Translations under genes and position numbers: made by a program
Assembly: GCA_022575985.1 (NCBI GenBank)
Contig: JAKSXM010000007.1
Location: 35,962,501 to 36,026,500, forward strand
Length of the DNA: 64,000 bases
From: Anagrus nilaparvatae
Taxonomy: Eukaryota > Arthropoda > Insecta > Hymenoptera > Mymaridae
Direction of reading: 5' to 3'
In this document: positions 50,476 to 63,353 of the stretch, piece after piece
Position numbering within the stretch: position 1 is the stretch's first letter
Layout: each line of letters opens with the position of its first letter
Notes under the pieces: generated by a model
The model's input: the letters and a program-made list of their open reading frames with translations, nothing else
The model's database searches: none
What the model was told of the DNA's origin: nothing

Positions 50476-51806
50476 TATTTCCACTATTTAGCTCTACTAA
50501 TGATAAAAACAATGTTTAATAATTTTTTCTAGATCTGCACAAAATAACTTCGTGTACTTGTTATTTTACAATACATGAATTAATTTTAGGCTTAAATTTA
50601 CTTTTAAGCACAATAACGTTAAAATCAATGTTACTTTTGAGATTAGAAATACTTCGTGAACGAGTGGTTTTATATTTAAAATTTAAGTATATTGTAAAGT
50701 AACTCGTTCAAGATGTACTTTTTTACGCGTCTAGAAAGAATTCTTAAACATTGTAAGCAGAGCTAAATAATTGATAATCTTATATTATTTTATAATGATG
50801 TTTAATACAAATATAATGTTAAATAATGATATATTAATGTTACGAACAAATTTTGCTAAATATTTCCAAATTTTTGTTTGTAACATTATAATTAATATAT
50901 CATTATTTAACACTATATTTGTAATAAACATCAGTATAAAATACTATAAAATTATCAAATATTTAGCTCTGCTTACAATGTTCAATGATTCATTCTAGAC
51001 GTGTAAAAAAGTACATCTTGAACGAGTTACTTTACAATATACTTAAATTTTAAATATAAAACAACTCGTTCACGAAGTATTTCTGATCTTAAATTGATTT
51101 TAACGTTATTGTGCTCAAAAGTAATAAATAACAAACTGCTATTAACTAATATTAAACACTTATTAAATTGATTAAATTGATATAAATATTTGATATAAAT
51201 CAAAACTTATAAAAGTTATAAAGACTGCATATTTCCACTATTTAGCTCTACTAATGATAAAAACAATGTTCAATAATTCTTTTTAGCAACGTTGCTAAAC
51301 AAATTGAAAATGTTTAGCAACGTTGCTAAACAAATTTGAAAATGTTTAGCAACGTTGCTAAACAAATTGAAAATGTTTAGCAACGTTGCAAAACAAATTT
51401 GAAAATGTTTAGCAACGTTGCTAAACAAATTTGAAAATGTTTAGCAACGTTGCTAAACAAATCTGAAAATGTTTAGCAACGTTGCTAAACAAAATTGAAA
51501 ATGTTTAGCAACGTTGCAAAACAAATTTGAAAATGTTTAGCAACGTTGCTAAACAAATTGAAAATGTTTAGCAACGTTGCTAAACAAATTTGAAAATGTT
51601 TAGCAACGTTGCTAAACAAATTGAAAATGTTTAGCAACGTTGCAAAACAAATTTGAAAATGTTTAGCAACGTTGCTAAACAAATTGAAAATGTTTAGCAA
51701 CGTTGCAAAACAAATTTGAAAATGTTTAGCAACGTTGCTAAACAAATTTGAAAATGTTTAGCAACGTTGCTAAACAAATCTGAAAATGTTTAGCAACGTT
51801 GCTAAA
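50476..51806 (+). repeat. Unit 39, class S
   Basis: Array at 51284-51806, about 17 repeats, entered through TTCTTTTTAGC. Lies 5,741 bp after unit 34. Confidence 0.93.
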
Positions 51807-52805
51807 TATTTCCACTATTTAGCTCTACTAATGATAAAAACAATGTTTAATAATTTTTTCTAGATCTGCACAAAATAACTTCGTGTACTTGTTATTTTAC
51901 AATACATGAATTAATTTTAGGCTTAAATTTACTTTTAAGCACAATAACGTTAAAATCAATGTTACTTTTGAGATTAGAAATACTTCGTGAACGAGTGGTT
52001 TTATATTTAAAATTTAAGTATATTGTAAAGTAACTCGTTCAAGATGTACTTTTTTACGCGTCTAGAAAGAATTCTTAAACATTGTAAGCAGAGCTAAATA
52101 ATTGATAATCTTATATTATTTTATAATAATGTTTAATACAAATATAATGTTAAATAATGATATATTAATGTTACGAACAAATTTTGCTAAATATTTCCAA
52201 ATTTTTGTTTGTAACATTATAATTAATATATTTAACACTATATTTGTAATAAACATCAGTATAAAATACTATAAAATTATAAAATATAGAGCTAAATATT
52301 TGATAATTTTATAGTATTTTATACTGATGTTTATTACAAATAAGCAGAGGCTTACAATGTTCAATGATTCATTTTAGACGTGTAAAAAAGTACATCTTGA
52401 ACGAGTTACTTTACAATATACTTAAATTTTAAATATAAAACAACTCGTTCACGAAGTATTTCTGATCTTAAATTGATTTTAACGTTATTGTGCTCAAAAG
52501 TAATAAATAACAAACTGCTATTAACTAATATTAAACACTTATTAAATTGATTAAATTGATATAAATATTTGATATAAATCAAAACTTATAAAAGTTATAA
52601 AGACTGCATATTTCCACTATTTAGCTCTACTAATGATAAAAACAATGTTCAATAATTCTTTCTAGAAACGTTGCTAAACAAATTGAAAATGTTTAGCAAC
52701 GTTGCAAAACAAATTTGAAAATGTTTAGCAACGTTGCTAAACAAATTTGAAAATGTTTAGCAACGTTGCTAAACAAATCTGAAAATGTTTAGCAACGTTG
52801 CTAAA
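51807..52805 (+). repeat. Unit 40, class L', short array
   Basis: Hairpin insertion spans 52241-52342. Array at 52663-52805, five repeats, beginning CTAGAAACGTTGC. Lies 5,741 bp after unit 35. Confidence 0.93.
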
Positions 52806-54040
52806 TATTTCCACTATTTAGCTCTACTAATGATAAAAACAATGTTTAATAATTTTTTCTAGATCTGCACAAAATAACTTCGTGTACTTGTTATTTTACA
52901 ATACATGAATTAATTTTAGGCTTAAATTTACTTTTAAGCACAATAACGTTAAAATCAATGTTACTTTTGAGATTAGAAATACTTCGTGAACGAGTGGTTT
53001 TATATTTAAAATTTAAGTATATTGTAAAGTAACTCGTTCAAGATGTACTTTTTTACGCGTCTAGAAAGAATTCTTAAACATTGTAAGCAGAGCTAAATAA
53101 TTGATAATCTTATATTATTTTATAATGATGTTTAATACAAATATAATGTTAAATAATGATATATTAATGTTACGAACAAATTTTGCTAAATATTTCCAAA
53201 TTTTTGTTTGTAACATTATAATTAATATATCATTATTTAACACTATATTTGTAATAAACATCAGTATAAAATACTATAAAATTATCAAATATTTAGCTCT
53301 GCTTACAATGTTCAATGATTCATTCTAGACGTGTAAAAAAGTACATCTTGAACGAGTTACTTTACAATATACTTAAATTTTAAATATAAAACAACTCGTT
53401 CACGAAGTATTTCTGATCTTAAATTGATTTTAACGTTATTGTGCTCAAAAGTAATAAATAACAAACTGTTATTAACTAATATTAAACACTTATTAAATTG
53501 ATTAAATTGATATAAATATTTGATATAAATCAAAATTTATAAAAGTTATAAAGACTGCATATTTCCACTATTTAGCTCTACTAATGATAAAAACAATGTT
53601 CAATAATTCTTTCTAGCAACGTTGCTAAACAAATTGAAAATGTTTAGCAACGTTGCTAAACAAATTTGAAAATATTTAGCAACGTTGCCAAACAAATTGA
53701 AAATGTTTAGCAACGTTGCAAAACAAATTTGAAAATGTTTAGCAACGTTGCTAAACAAATTTGAAAATGTTTAGCAACATTGCTAAACAAATTGAAAATG
53801 TTTAGCAACGTTGCTAAACAAATTTGAAAATGTTTAGCAACGTTGCTAAACAGATTTGAAAATGTTTAGCAACGTTGCTAAACAAATTGAAAATGTTTAG
53901 CAACGTTGCTAAACAAATTGAAAATGTTTAGCAACGTTGCAAAACAAATTTGAAAATGTTTAGCAACGTTGCTAAACAAATTTGAAAATGTTTAGCAACG
54001 TTGCTAAACAAATCTGAAAATGTTTAGCAACGTTGCTAAA
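52806..54040 (+). repeat. Unit 41, class S
   Basis: Array at 53614-54040, about 14 repeats, carrying the GTTGCCAAAC and AACATTGC cores. It begins the third five-unit period. Confidence 0.93.
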
Positions 54041-55275
54041 TATTTCCACTATTTAGCTCTACTAATGATAAAAACAATGTTTAATAATTTTTTCTAGATC
54101 TGCAAAAAATAACTTCGTGTACTTGTTATTTTACAATACATGAATTAATTTTAGGCTTAAATTTACTTTTAAGCACAATAACGTTAAAATCAATGTTACT
54201 TTTGAGATTAGAAATACTTCGTGAACGAGTGGTTTTATATTTAAAATTTAAGTATATTGTAAAGTAACTCGTTCAAGATGTACTTTTTTACGCGTCTAGA
54301 AAGAATTCTTAAACATTGTAAGCAGAGCTAAATAATTGATAATATTATATTATTTTATAATGATGTTTAATACAAATATAATGTTAAATAATGATATATT
54401 AATGTTACGAACAAATTTTGCTAAATATTTCCAAATTTTTGTTTGTAACATTATAATTAATATATCTCTATTTAACACTATATTTGTAATAAACATCAGT
54501 ATAAAATACTATAAAATTATCAAATATTTAGCTCTGCTTACAATGTTCAATGATTCATTCTAGACGTGTAAAAAAGTACATCTTGAACGAGTTACTTTAC
54601 AATATACTTAAATTTTAAATATAAATCAACTCGTTCACGAAGTATTTCTGATCTTAAATTGATTTTAACGTTATTGTGCTCAAAAGTAATAAATAACAAA
54701 CTGCTATTAACTAATATTAAACACTTATTAAATTGATTAAATTGATATAAATATTTGATATAAATCAAAATTTATAAAAGTTATAAAGACTGCATATTTC
54801 CACTATTTAGCTCTACTAATGATAAAAACAATGTTCAATAATTCTTTCTAGCAACGTTGCTAAACAAATTGAAAATGTTTAGCAACGTTGCTAAACAAAT
54901 TTGAAAATGTTTAGCAACGTTGCTAAACAAATTGAAAATGTTTAGCAACGTTGCAAAACAAATTTGAAAATGTTTAGCAACGTTGCTAAACAAATTTGAA
55001 AATGTTTAGCAACGTTGCTAAACAAATTGAAAATGTTTAGCAACGTTGCTAAACAAATTTGAAAATGTTTAGCAACGTTGCTAAACAGATTTGAAAATGT
55101 TTAGCAACGTTGCTAAACAAATTGAAAATGTTTAGCAACGTTGCTAAACAAATTGAAAATGTTTAGCAACGTTGCAAAACAAATTTGAAAATGTTTAGCA
55201 ACGTTGCTAAACAAATTTGAAAATGTTTAGCAACGTTGCTAAACAAATCTGAAAATGTTTAGCAACGTTGCTAAA
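54041..55275 (+). repeat. Unit 42, class S
   Basis: Array at 54849-55275, about 14 repeats. It keeps GATCTGCAAAAAATAAC and ATATCTCTATTT of unit 32. A private ATAAATCAACTCG lies near 54621. Confidence 0.93.
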
Positions 55276-56510
55276 TATTTCCACTATTTAGCTCTACTAA
55301 TGATAAAAACAATGTTTAATAATTTTTTCTAGATCTGCACAAAATAACTTCGTGTACTTGTTATTTTACAATACATGAATTAATTTTAGGCTTAAATTTA
55401 CTTTTAAGCACAATAACGTTAAAATCAATGTTACTTTTGAGATTAGAAATACTTCGTGAACGAGTGGTTTTATATTTAAAATTTAAGTATATTGTAAAGT
55501 AACTCGTTCAAGATGTACTTTTTTACGCGTCTAGAAAGAATTCTTAAACATTGTAAGCAGAGCTAAATAATTGATAATCTTATATTATTTTATAATGATG
55601 TTTAATACAAATATAATGTTAAATAATGATATATTAATGTTACGAACAAATTTTGCTAAATATTTCCAAATTTTTGTTTGTAACATTATAATTAATATAT
55701 CATTATTTAACACTATATTTGTAATAAACATCAGTATAAAATACTATAAAATTATCAAATATTTAGCTCTGCTTACAATGTTCAATGATTCATTCTAGAC
55801 GTGTAAAAAAGTACATCTTGAACGAGTTACTTTACAATATACTTAAATTTTAAATATAAAACAACTCGTTCACGAAGTATTTCTGATCTTAAATTGATTT
55901 TAACGTTATTGTGCTCAAAAGTAATAAATAACAAACTGCTATTAACTAATATTAAACACTTATTAAATTGATTAAATTGATATAAATATTTGATATAAAT
56001 CAAAATTTATAAAAGTTATAAAGACTGCATATTTCCACTATTTAGCTCTACTAATGATAAAAACAATGTTCAATAATTCTTTCTAGCAACGTTGCTAAAC
56101 AAATTGAAAATGTTTAGCAACGTTGCTAAACAAATTTGAAAATGTTTAGCAACGTTGCTAAACAAATTGAAAATGTTTAGCAACGTTGCAAAACAAATTT
56201 GAAAATGTTTAGCAACGTTGCTAAACAAATTTGAAAATGTTTAGCAACGTTGCTAAACAAATTGAAAATGTTTAGCAACGTTGCTAAACAAATTTGAAAA
56301 TGTTTAGCAACGTTGCTAAACAGATTTGAAAATGTTTAGCAACGTTGCTAAACAAATTGAAAATGTTTAGCAACGTTGCTAAACAAATTGAAAATGTTTA
56401 GCAACGTTGCAAAACAAATTTGAAAATGTTTAGCAACGTTGCTAAACAAATTTGAAAATGTTTAGCAACGTTGCTAAACAAATCTGAAAATGTTTAGCAA
56501 CGTTGCTAAA
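55276..56510 (+). repeat. Unit 43, class S; start of 4.63-kb block copy 3
   Basis: Array at 56084-56510, about 14 repeats. It matches unit 13 (no CTGCAAAAAAT, no CTCTATTT) and is an extra S unit compared with the two preceding periods. Confidence 0.93.
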
Positions 56511-57578
56511 TATTTCCACTATTTAGCTCTACTAATGATAAAAACAATGTTTAATAATTTTTTCTAGATCTGCACAAAATAACTTCGTGTACTTGTTATT
56601 TTACAATACATGAATTAATTTTAGGCTTAAATTTACTTTTAAGCACAATAACGTTAAAATCAATGTTACTTTTGAGATTAGAAATACTTCGTGAACGAGT
56701 GGTTTTATATTTAAAATTTAAGTATATTGTAAAGTAACTCGTTCAAGATGTACTTTTTTACGCGTCTAGAAAGAATTCTTAAACATTGTAAGCAGAGCTA
56801 AATAATTGATAATCTTATATTATTTTATAATGATGTTTAATACAAATATAATGTTAAATAATGATATATTAATGTTACGAACAAATTTTGCTAAATATTT
56901 CCAAATTTTTGTTTGTAACATTATAATTAATATATCATTATTTAACACTATATTTGTAATAAACATCAGTATAAAATACTATAAAATTATCAAATATAGA
57001 GCTAAATATTTGATAATTTTATAGTATTTTATACTGATGTTTATTACAAATAAGCAGAGGCTTACAATGTTCAATGATTCATTCTAGACGTGTAAAAAAG
57101 TACATCTTGAACGAGTTACTTTACAATATACTTAAATTTTAAATATAAAACAACTCGTTCACGAAGTATTTCTGATCTTAAATTGATTTTAACGTTATTG
57201 TGCTCAAAAGTAATAAATAATAAACTGCTATTAACTAATATTAAACACTTATTAAATTGATTAAATTGATATAAATATTTGATATAAATCAAAACTTATA
57301 AAAGTTATAAAGACTGCATATTTCCACTATTTAGCTCTACTAATGATAAAAACAATGTTCAATAATTCTTTCTAGCAACGTTGATAAACAAATTGAAAAT
57401 GTTTAGCAACGTTGCTAAACAAATTTGAAAATGTTTAGCAACGTTGCTAAACAAATTGAAAATGTTTAGCAACGTTGCAAAACAAATTTGAAAATGTTTA
57501 GCAACGTTGCTAAACAAATTTGAAAATTTTTAGCAACGTTGCTAAACAAATCTGAAAATGTTTAGCAACGTTGCTAAA
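56511..57578 (+). repeat. Unit 44, class L
   Basis: Hairpin insertion spans 56951-57052. Array at 57373-57578, seven repeats, starting CAACGTTGATAAAC and containing AAATTTTTAGC. Confidence 0.93.
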
Positions 57579-58909
57579 TATTTCCACTATTTAGCTCTAC
57601 TAATGATAAAAACAATGTTTAATAATTTTTTCTAGATCTGCACAAAATAACTTCGTGTACTTGTTATTTTACAATACATGAATTAATTTTAGGCTTAAAT
57701 TTACTTTTAAGCACAATAACGTTAAAATCAATGTTACTTTTGAGATTAGAAATACTTCGTGAACGAGTGGTTTTATATTTAAAATTTAAGTATATTGTAA
57801 AGTAACTCGTTCAAGATGTACTTTTTTACGCGTCTAGAAAGAATTCTTAAACATTGTAAGCAGAGCTAAATAATTGATAATCTTATATTATTTTATAATG
57901 ATGTTTAATACAAATATAATGTTAAATAATGATATATTAATGTTACGAACAAATTTTGCTAAATATTTCCAAATTTTTGTTTGTAACATTATAATTAATA
58001 TATCATTATTTAACACTATATTTGTAATAAACATCAGTATAAAATACTATAAAATTATCAAATATTTAGCTCTGCTTACAATGTTCAATGATTCATTCTA
58101 GACGTGTAAAAAAGTACATCTTGAACGAGTTACTTTACAATATACTTAAATTTTAAATATAAAACAACTCGTTCACGAAGTATTTCTGATCTTAAATTGA
58201 TTTTAACGTTATTGTGCTCAAAAGTAATAAATAACAAACTGCTATTAACTAATATTAAACACTTATTAAATTGATTAAATTGATATAAATATTTGATATA
58301 AATCAAAACTTATAAAAGTTATAAAGACTGCATATTTCCACTATTTAGCTCTACTAATGATAAAAACAATGTTCAATAATTCTTTTTAGCAACGTTGCTA
58401 AACAAATTGAAAATGTTTAGCAACGTTGCTAAACAAATTTGAAAATGTTTAGCAACGTTGCTAAACAAATTGAAAATGTTTAGCAACGTTGCAAAACAAA
58501 TTTGAAAATGTTTAGCAACGTTGCTAAACAAATTTGAAAATGTTTAGCAACGTTGCTAAACAAATCTGAAAATGTTTAGCAACGTTGCTAAACAAAATTG
58601 AAAATGTTTAGCAACGTTGCAAAACAAATTTGAAAATGTTTAGCAACGTTGCTAAACAAATTGAAAATGTTTAGCAACGTTGCTAAACAAATTTGAAAAT
58701 GTTTAGCAACGTTGCTAAACAAATTGAAAATGTTTAGCAACGTTGCAAAACAAATTTGAAAATGTTTAGCAACGTTGCTAAACAAATTGAAAATGTTTAG
58801 CAACGTTGCAAAACAAATTTGAAAATGTTTAGCAACGTTGCTAAACAAATTTGAAAATGTTTAGCAACGTTGCTAAACAAATCTGAAAATGTTTAGCAAC
58901 GTTGCTAAA
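57579..58909 (+). repeat. Unit 45, class S
   Basis: Array at 58387-58909, about 17 repeats, entered through TTCTTTTTAGC. Counterpart of unit 15 at an offset of 36,927 bp. Confidence 0.93.
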
Positions 58910-59907
58910 TATTTCCACTATTTAGCTCTACTAATGATAAAAACAATGTTTAATAATTTTTTCTAGATCTGCACAAAATAACTTCGTGTACTTGTTATTT
59001 TACAATACATGAATTAATTTTAGGCTTAAATTTACTTTTAAGCACAATAACGTTAAAATCAATGTTACTTTTGAGATTAGAAATACTTCGTGAACGAGTG
59101 GTTTTATATTTAAAATTTAAGTATATTGTAAAGTAACTCGTTCAAGATGTACTTTTTTACGCGTCTAGAAAGAATTCTTAAACATTGTAAGCAGAGCTAA
59201 ATAATTGATAATCTTATATTATTTTATAATAATGTTTAATACAAATATAATGTTAAATAATGATATATTAATGTTACGAACAAATTTTGCTAAATATTTC
59301 CAAATTTTTGTTTGTAACATTATAATTAATATATTTAACACTATATTTGTAATAAACATCAGTATAAAATACTATAAAATTATAAAATATAGAGCTAAAT
59401 ATTTGATAATTTTATAGTATTTTATACTGATGTTTATTACAAATAAGCAGAGGCTTACAATGTTCAATGATTCATTTTAGACGTGTAAAAAAGTACATCT
59501 TGAACGAGTTACTTTACAATATACTTAAATTTTAAATATAAAACAACTCGTTCACGAAGTATTTCTGATCTTAAATTGATTTTAACGTTATTGTGCTCAA
59601 AAGTAATAAATAACAAACTGCTATTAACTAATATTAAACACTTATTAAATTGATTAAATTGATATAAATATTTGATATAAATCAAAACTTATAAAAGTTA
59701 TAAAGACTGCATATTTCCACTATTTAGCTCTACTAATGATAAAAACAATGTTCAATAATTCTTTCTAGCAACGTTGCTAAACAAATTGAAAATGTTTAGC
59801 AACGTTGCTAAACAAATTGAAAATGTTTAGCAACGTTGCAAAACAAATTTGAAAATGTTTAGCAACGTTGCTAAACAAATCTGAAAATGTTTAGCAACGT
59901 TGCTAAA
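58910..59907 (+). repeat. Unit 46, class L', short array
   Basis: Hairpin insertion spans 59344-59445. Array at 59766-59907, five repeats with linker order aaattg, aaattg, aaatttg, aaatctg, one base shorter than in units 16, 35 and 40. It closes block copy 3. Confidence 0.93.
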
Positions 59908-61355
59908 TATTTCCACTATTTAGCTCTACTAATGATAAAAACAATGTTTAATAATTTTTTCTAGATCTGCACAAAATAACTTCGTGTACTTGTTATTTTA
60001 CAATACATGAATTAATTTTAGGCTTAAATTTACTTTTAAGCACAATAACGTTAAAATCAATGTTACTTTTGAGATTAGAAATACTTCGTGAACGAGTGGT
60101 TTTATATTTAAAATTTAAGTATATTGTAAAGTAACTCGTTCAAGATGTACTTTTTTACGCGTCTAGAAAGAATTCTTAAACATTGTAAGCAGAGCTAAAT
60201 AATTGATAATCTTATATTATTTTATAATGATGTTTAATACAAATATAATGTTAAATAATGATATATTAATGTTACGAACAAATTTTGCTAAATATTTCCA
60301 AATTTTTGTTTGTAACATTATAATTAATATATCATTATTTAACACTATATTTGTAATAAACATGAGTATAAAATACTATAAAATTATCAAATAAGGAGCT
60401 AAATATTTGATAATTTTATAGTATTTTATACTGATGTTTATTACAAATAAGCAGAGGCTTACAATGTTCAATGATTCATTCTAGACGTGTAAAAAAGTAC
60501 ATCTTGAACGAGTTACTTTACAATATACTTAAATTTTAAATATAAAACAACTCGTTCACGAAGTATTTCTGATCTTAAATTGATTTTAACGTTATTGTGC
60601 TCAAAAGTAATAAATAACAAACTGCTATTAACTAATATTAAACACTTATTAAATTGATTAAATTGATATAAATATTTGATATAAATCAAAACTTATAAAA
60701 GTTATAAAGACTGCATATTTCCACTATTTAGCTCTACTAATGATAAAAACAATGTTCAATAATTCTTTCTAGCAACGTTGCTAAACAAATTGAAAATGTT
60801 TAGCAACGTTGCTAAACAAATTTGAAAATGTTTAGCAACGTTGCTAAACAAATTGAAAATGTTTAGCAACGTTGCAAAACAAATTTGAAAATGTTTAGCA
60901 ACGTTGCTAAACAAATTTGAAAATGTTTAGCAACGTTGCTAAACAAATCTGAAAATGTTTAGCAACGTTGCTAAACAAAATTGAAAATGTTTAGCAACGT
61001 TGCAAAACAAATTTGAAAATGTTTAGCAACGTTGCTAAACAAATTGAAAATGTTTAGCAACGTTGCTAAACAAATTTGAAAATGTTTAGCAACGTTGCTA
61101 AACAAATTGAAAATGTTTAGCAACGTTGCAAAACAAATTTGAAAATGTTTAGCAACGTTGCTAAACAAATTGAAAATGTTTAGCAATGTTGCTAAACAAA
61201 TTTGAAAATGTTTAGCAACGTTGCTAAACAAATTGAAAATGTTTAGCAACGTTGCAAAACAAATTTGAAAATGTTTAGCAACGTTGCTAAACAAATTTGA
61301 AAATGTTTAGCAACGTTGCTAAACAAATCTGAAAATGTTTAGCAACGTTGCTAAA
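59908..61355 (+). repeat. Unit 47, class L*, 19-repeat array
   Basis: Hairpin insertion spans 60348-60449, with the AGGAGCTAA loop shared only with unit 24 and an added stem mismatch (ACATGAGTATAA for ACATCAGTATAA). Array at 60770-61355, about 19 repeats, with AATGTTGC near 61185 as in unit 24. Confidence 0.93.
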
Positions 61356-62354
61356 TATTTCCACTATTTAGCTCTACTAATGATAAAAATAATGTTTAAT
61401 AATTTTTTCTAGATCTGCACAAAATAACTTCGTGTACTTGTTATTTTACAATACATGAATTAATTTTAGGCTTTAATTTACTTTTAAGCACAATAACGTT
61501 AAAATCAATGTTACTTTTGAGATTAGAAATACTTCGTGAACGAGTGGTTTTATATTTAAAATTTAAGTATATTGTAAAGTAACTCGTTCAAGATGTACTT
61601 TTTTACGCGTCTAGAAAGAATTCTTAAACATTGTAAGCAGAGCTAAATAATTGATAATCTTATATTATTTTATAATAATGTTTAATACAAATATAATGTT
61701 AAATAATGATATATTAATGTTACGAACAAATTTTGCTAAATATTTCCAAATTTTTGTTTGTAACATTATAATTAATATATTTAACACTATATTTGTAATA
61801 AACATCAGTATAAAATACTATAAAATTATAAAATATAGAGCTAAATATTTGATAATTTTATAGTATTTTATACTGATGTTTATTACAAATAAGCAGAGGC
61901 TTACAATGTTCAATGATTCATTTTAGACGTGTAAAAAAGTACATCTTGAACGAGTTACTTTACAATATACTTAAATTTTAAATATAAAACAACTCGTTCA
62001 CGAAGTATTTCTGATCTTAAATTGATTTTAACGTTATTGTGCTCAAAAGTAATAAATAACAAACTGCTATTAACTAATATTAAACACTTATTAAATTGAT
62101 TAAATTGATATAAATATTTGATATAAATCAAAACTTATAAAAGTTATAAAGACTGCATATTTCCACTATTTAGCTCTACTAATGATAAAAACAATGTTCA
62201 ATAATTCTTTCTAGAAACGTTGCTAAACAAATTGAAAATGTTTAGCAACGTTGCAAAACAAATTTGAAAATGTTTAGCAACGTTGCTAAACAAATTTGAA
62301 AATGTTTAGCAACGTTGCTAAACAAATCTGAAAATGTTTAGCAACGTTGCTAAA
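61356..62354 (+). repeat. Unit 48, class L', short array
   Basis: Hairpin insertion spans 61790-61891. Array at 62212-62354, five repeats, beginning CTAGAAACGTTGC. The leader has AAAAATAATG (61386), as after unit 24, and a private GGCTTTAATTTAC near 61469. Confidence 0.93.
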
Positions 62355-63353
62355 TATTTCCACTATTTAGCTCTACTAATGATAAAAACAATGTTTAATA
62401 ATTTTTTCTAGATCTGCACAAAATAACTTCGTGTACTTGTTATTTTACAATACATGAATTAATTTTAGGCTTAAATTTACTTTTAAGCACAATAACGTTA
62501 AAATCAATGTTACTTTTGAGATTAGAAATACTTCGTGAACGAGTGGTTTTATATTTAAAATTTAAGTATATTGTAAAGTAACTCGTTCAAGATGTACTTT
62601 TTTACGCGTCTAGAAAGAATTCTTAAACATTGTAAGCAGAGCTAAATAATTGATAATCTTATATTATTTTATAATAATGTTTAATACAAATATAATGTTA
62701 AATAATGATATATTAATGTTACGAACAAATTTTGCTAAATATTTCCAAATTTTTGTTTGTAACATTATAATTAATATATTTAACACTATATTTGTAATAA
62801 ACATCAGTATAAAATACTATAAAATTATAAAATATAGAGCTAAATATTTGATAATTTTATAGTATTTTATACTGATGTTTATTACAAATAAGCAGAGGCT
62901 TACAATGTTCAATGATTCATTTTAGACGTGTAAAAAAGTACATCTTGAACGAGTTACTTTACAATATACTTAAATTTTAAATATAAAACAACTCGTTCAC
63001 GAAGTATTTCTGATCTTAAATTGATTTTAACGTTATTGTGCTCAAAAGTAATAAATAACAAACTGCTATTAACTAATATTAAACACTTATTAAATTGATT
63101 AAATTGATATAAATATTTGATATAAATCAAAACTTATAAAAGTTATAAAGACTGCATATTTCCACTATTTAGCTCTACTAATGATAAAAACAATGTTCAA
63201 TAATTCTTTCTAGCAACGTTGCTAAACAAATTGAAAATGTTTAGCAACGTTGCAAAACAAATTTGAAAATGTTTAGCAACGTTGCTAAACAAATTTGAAA
63301 ATGTTTAGCAACGTTGCTAAACAAATCTGAAAATGTTTAGCAACGTTGCTAAA
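62355..63353 (+). repeat. Unit 49, class L', short array
   Basis: Hairpin insertion spans 62789-62890. Array at 63211-63353, five repeats. Units 48 and 49 are adjacent L' units of identical 999-bp length, as expected for a recent single-unit tandem duplication. Confidence 0.93.

Larger units (their letters stand above)
55276..59907 (+). repeat. Higher-order block R, copy 3 (units 43-46)
   Basis: 4,632 bp; the one-base difference lies in the last array. A shortened relative at 48300-52805 has lost three repeats in its first unit and one in its second. Confidence 0.9.
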
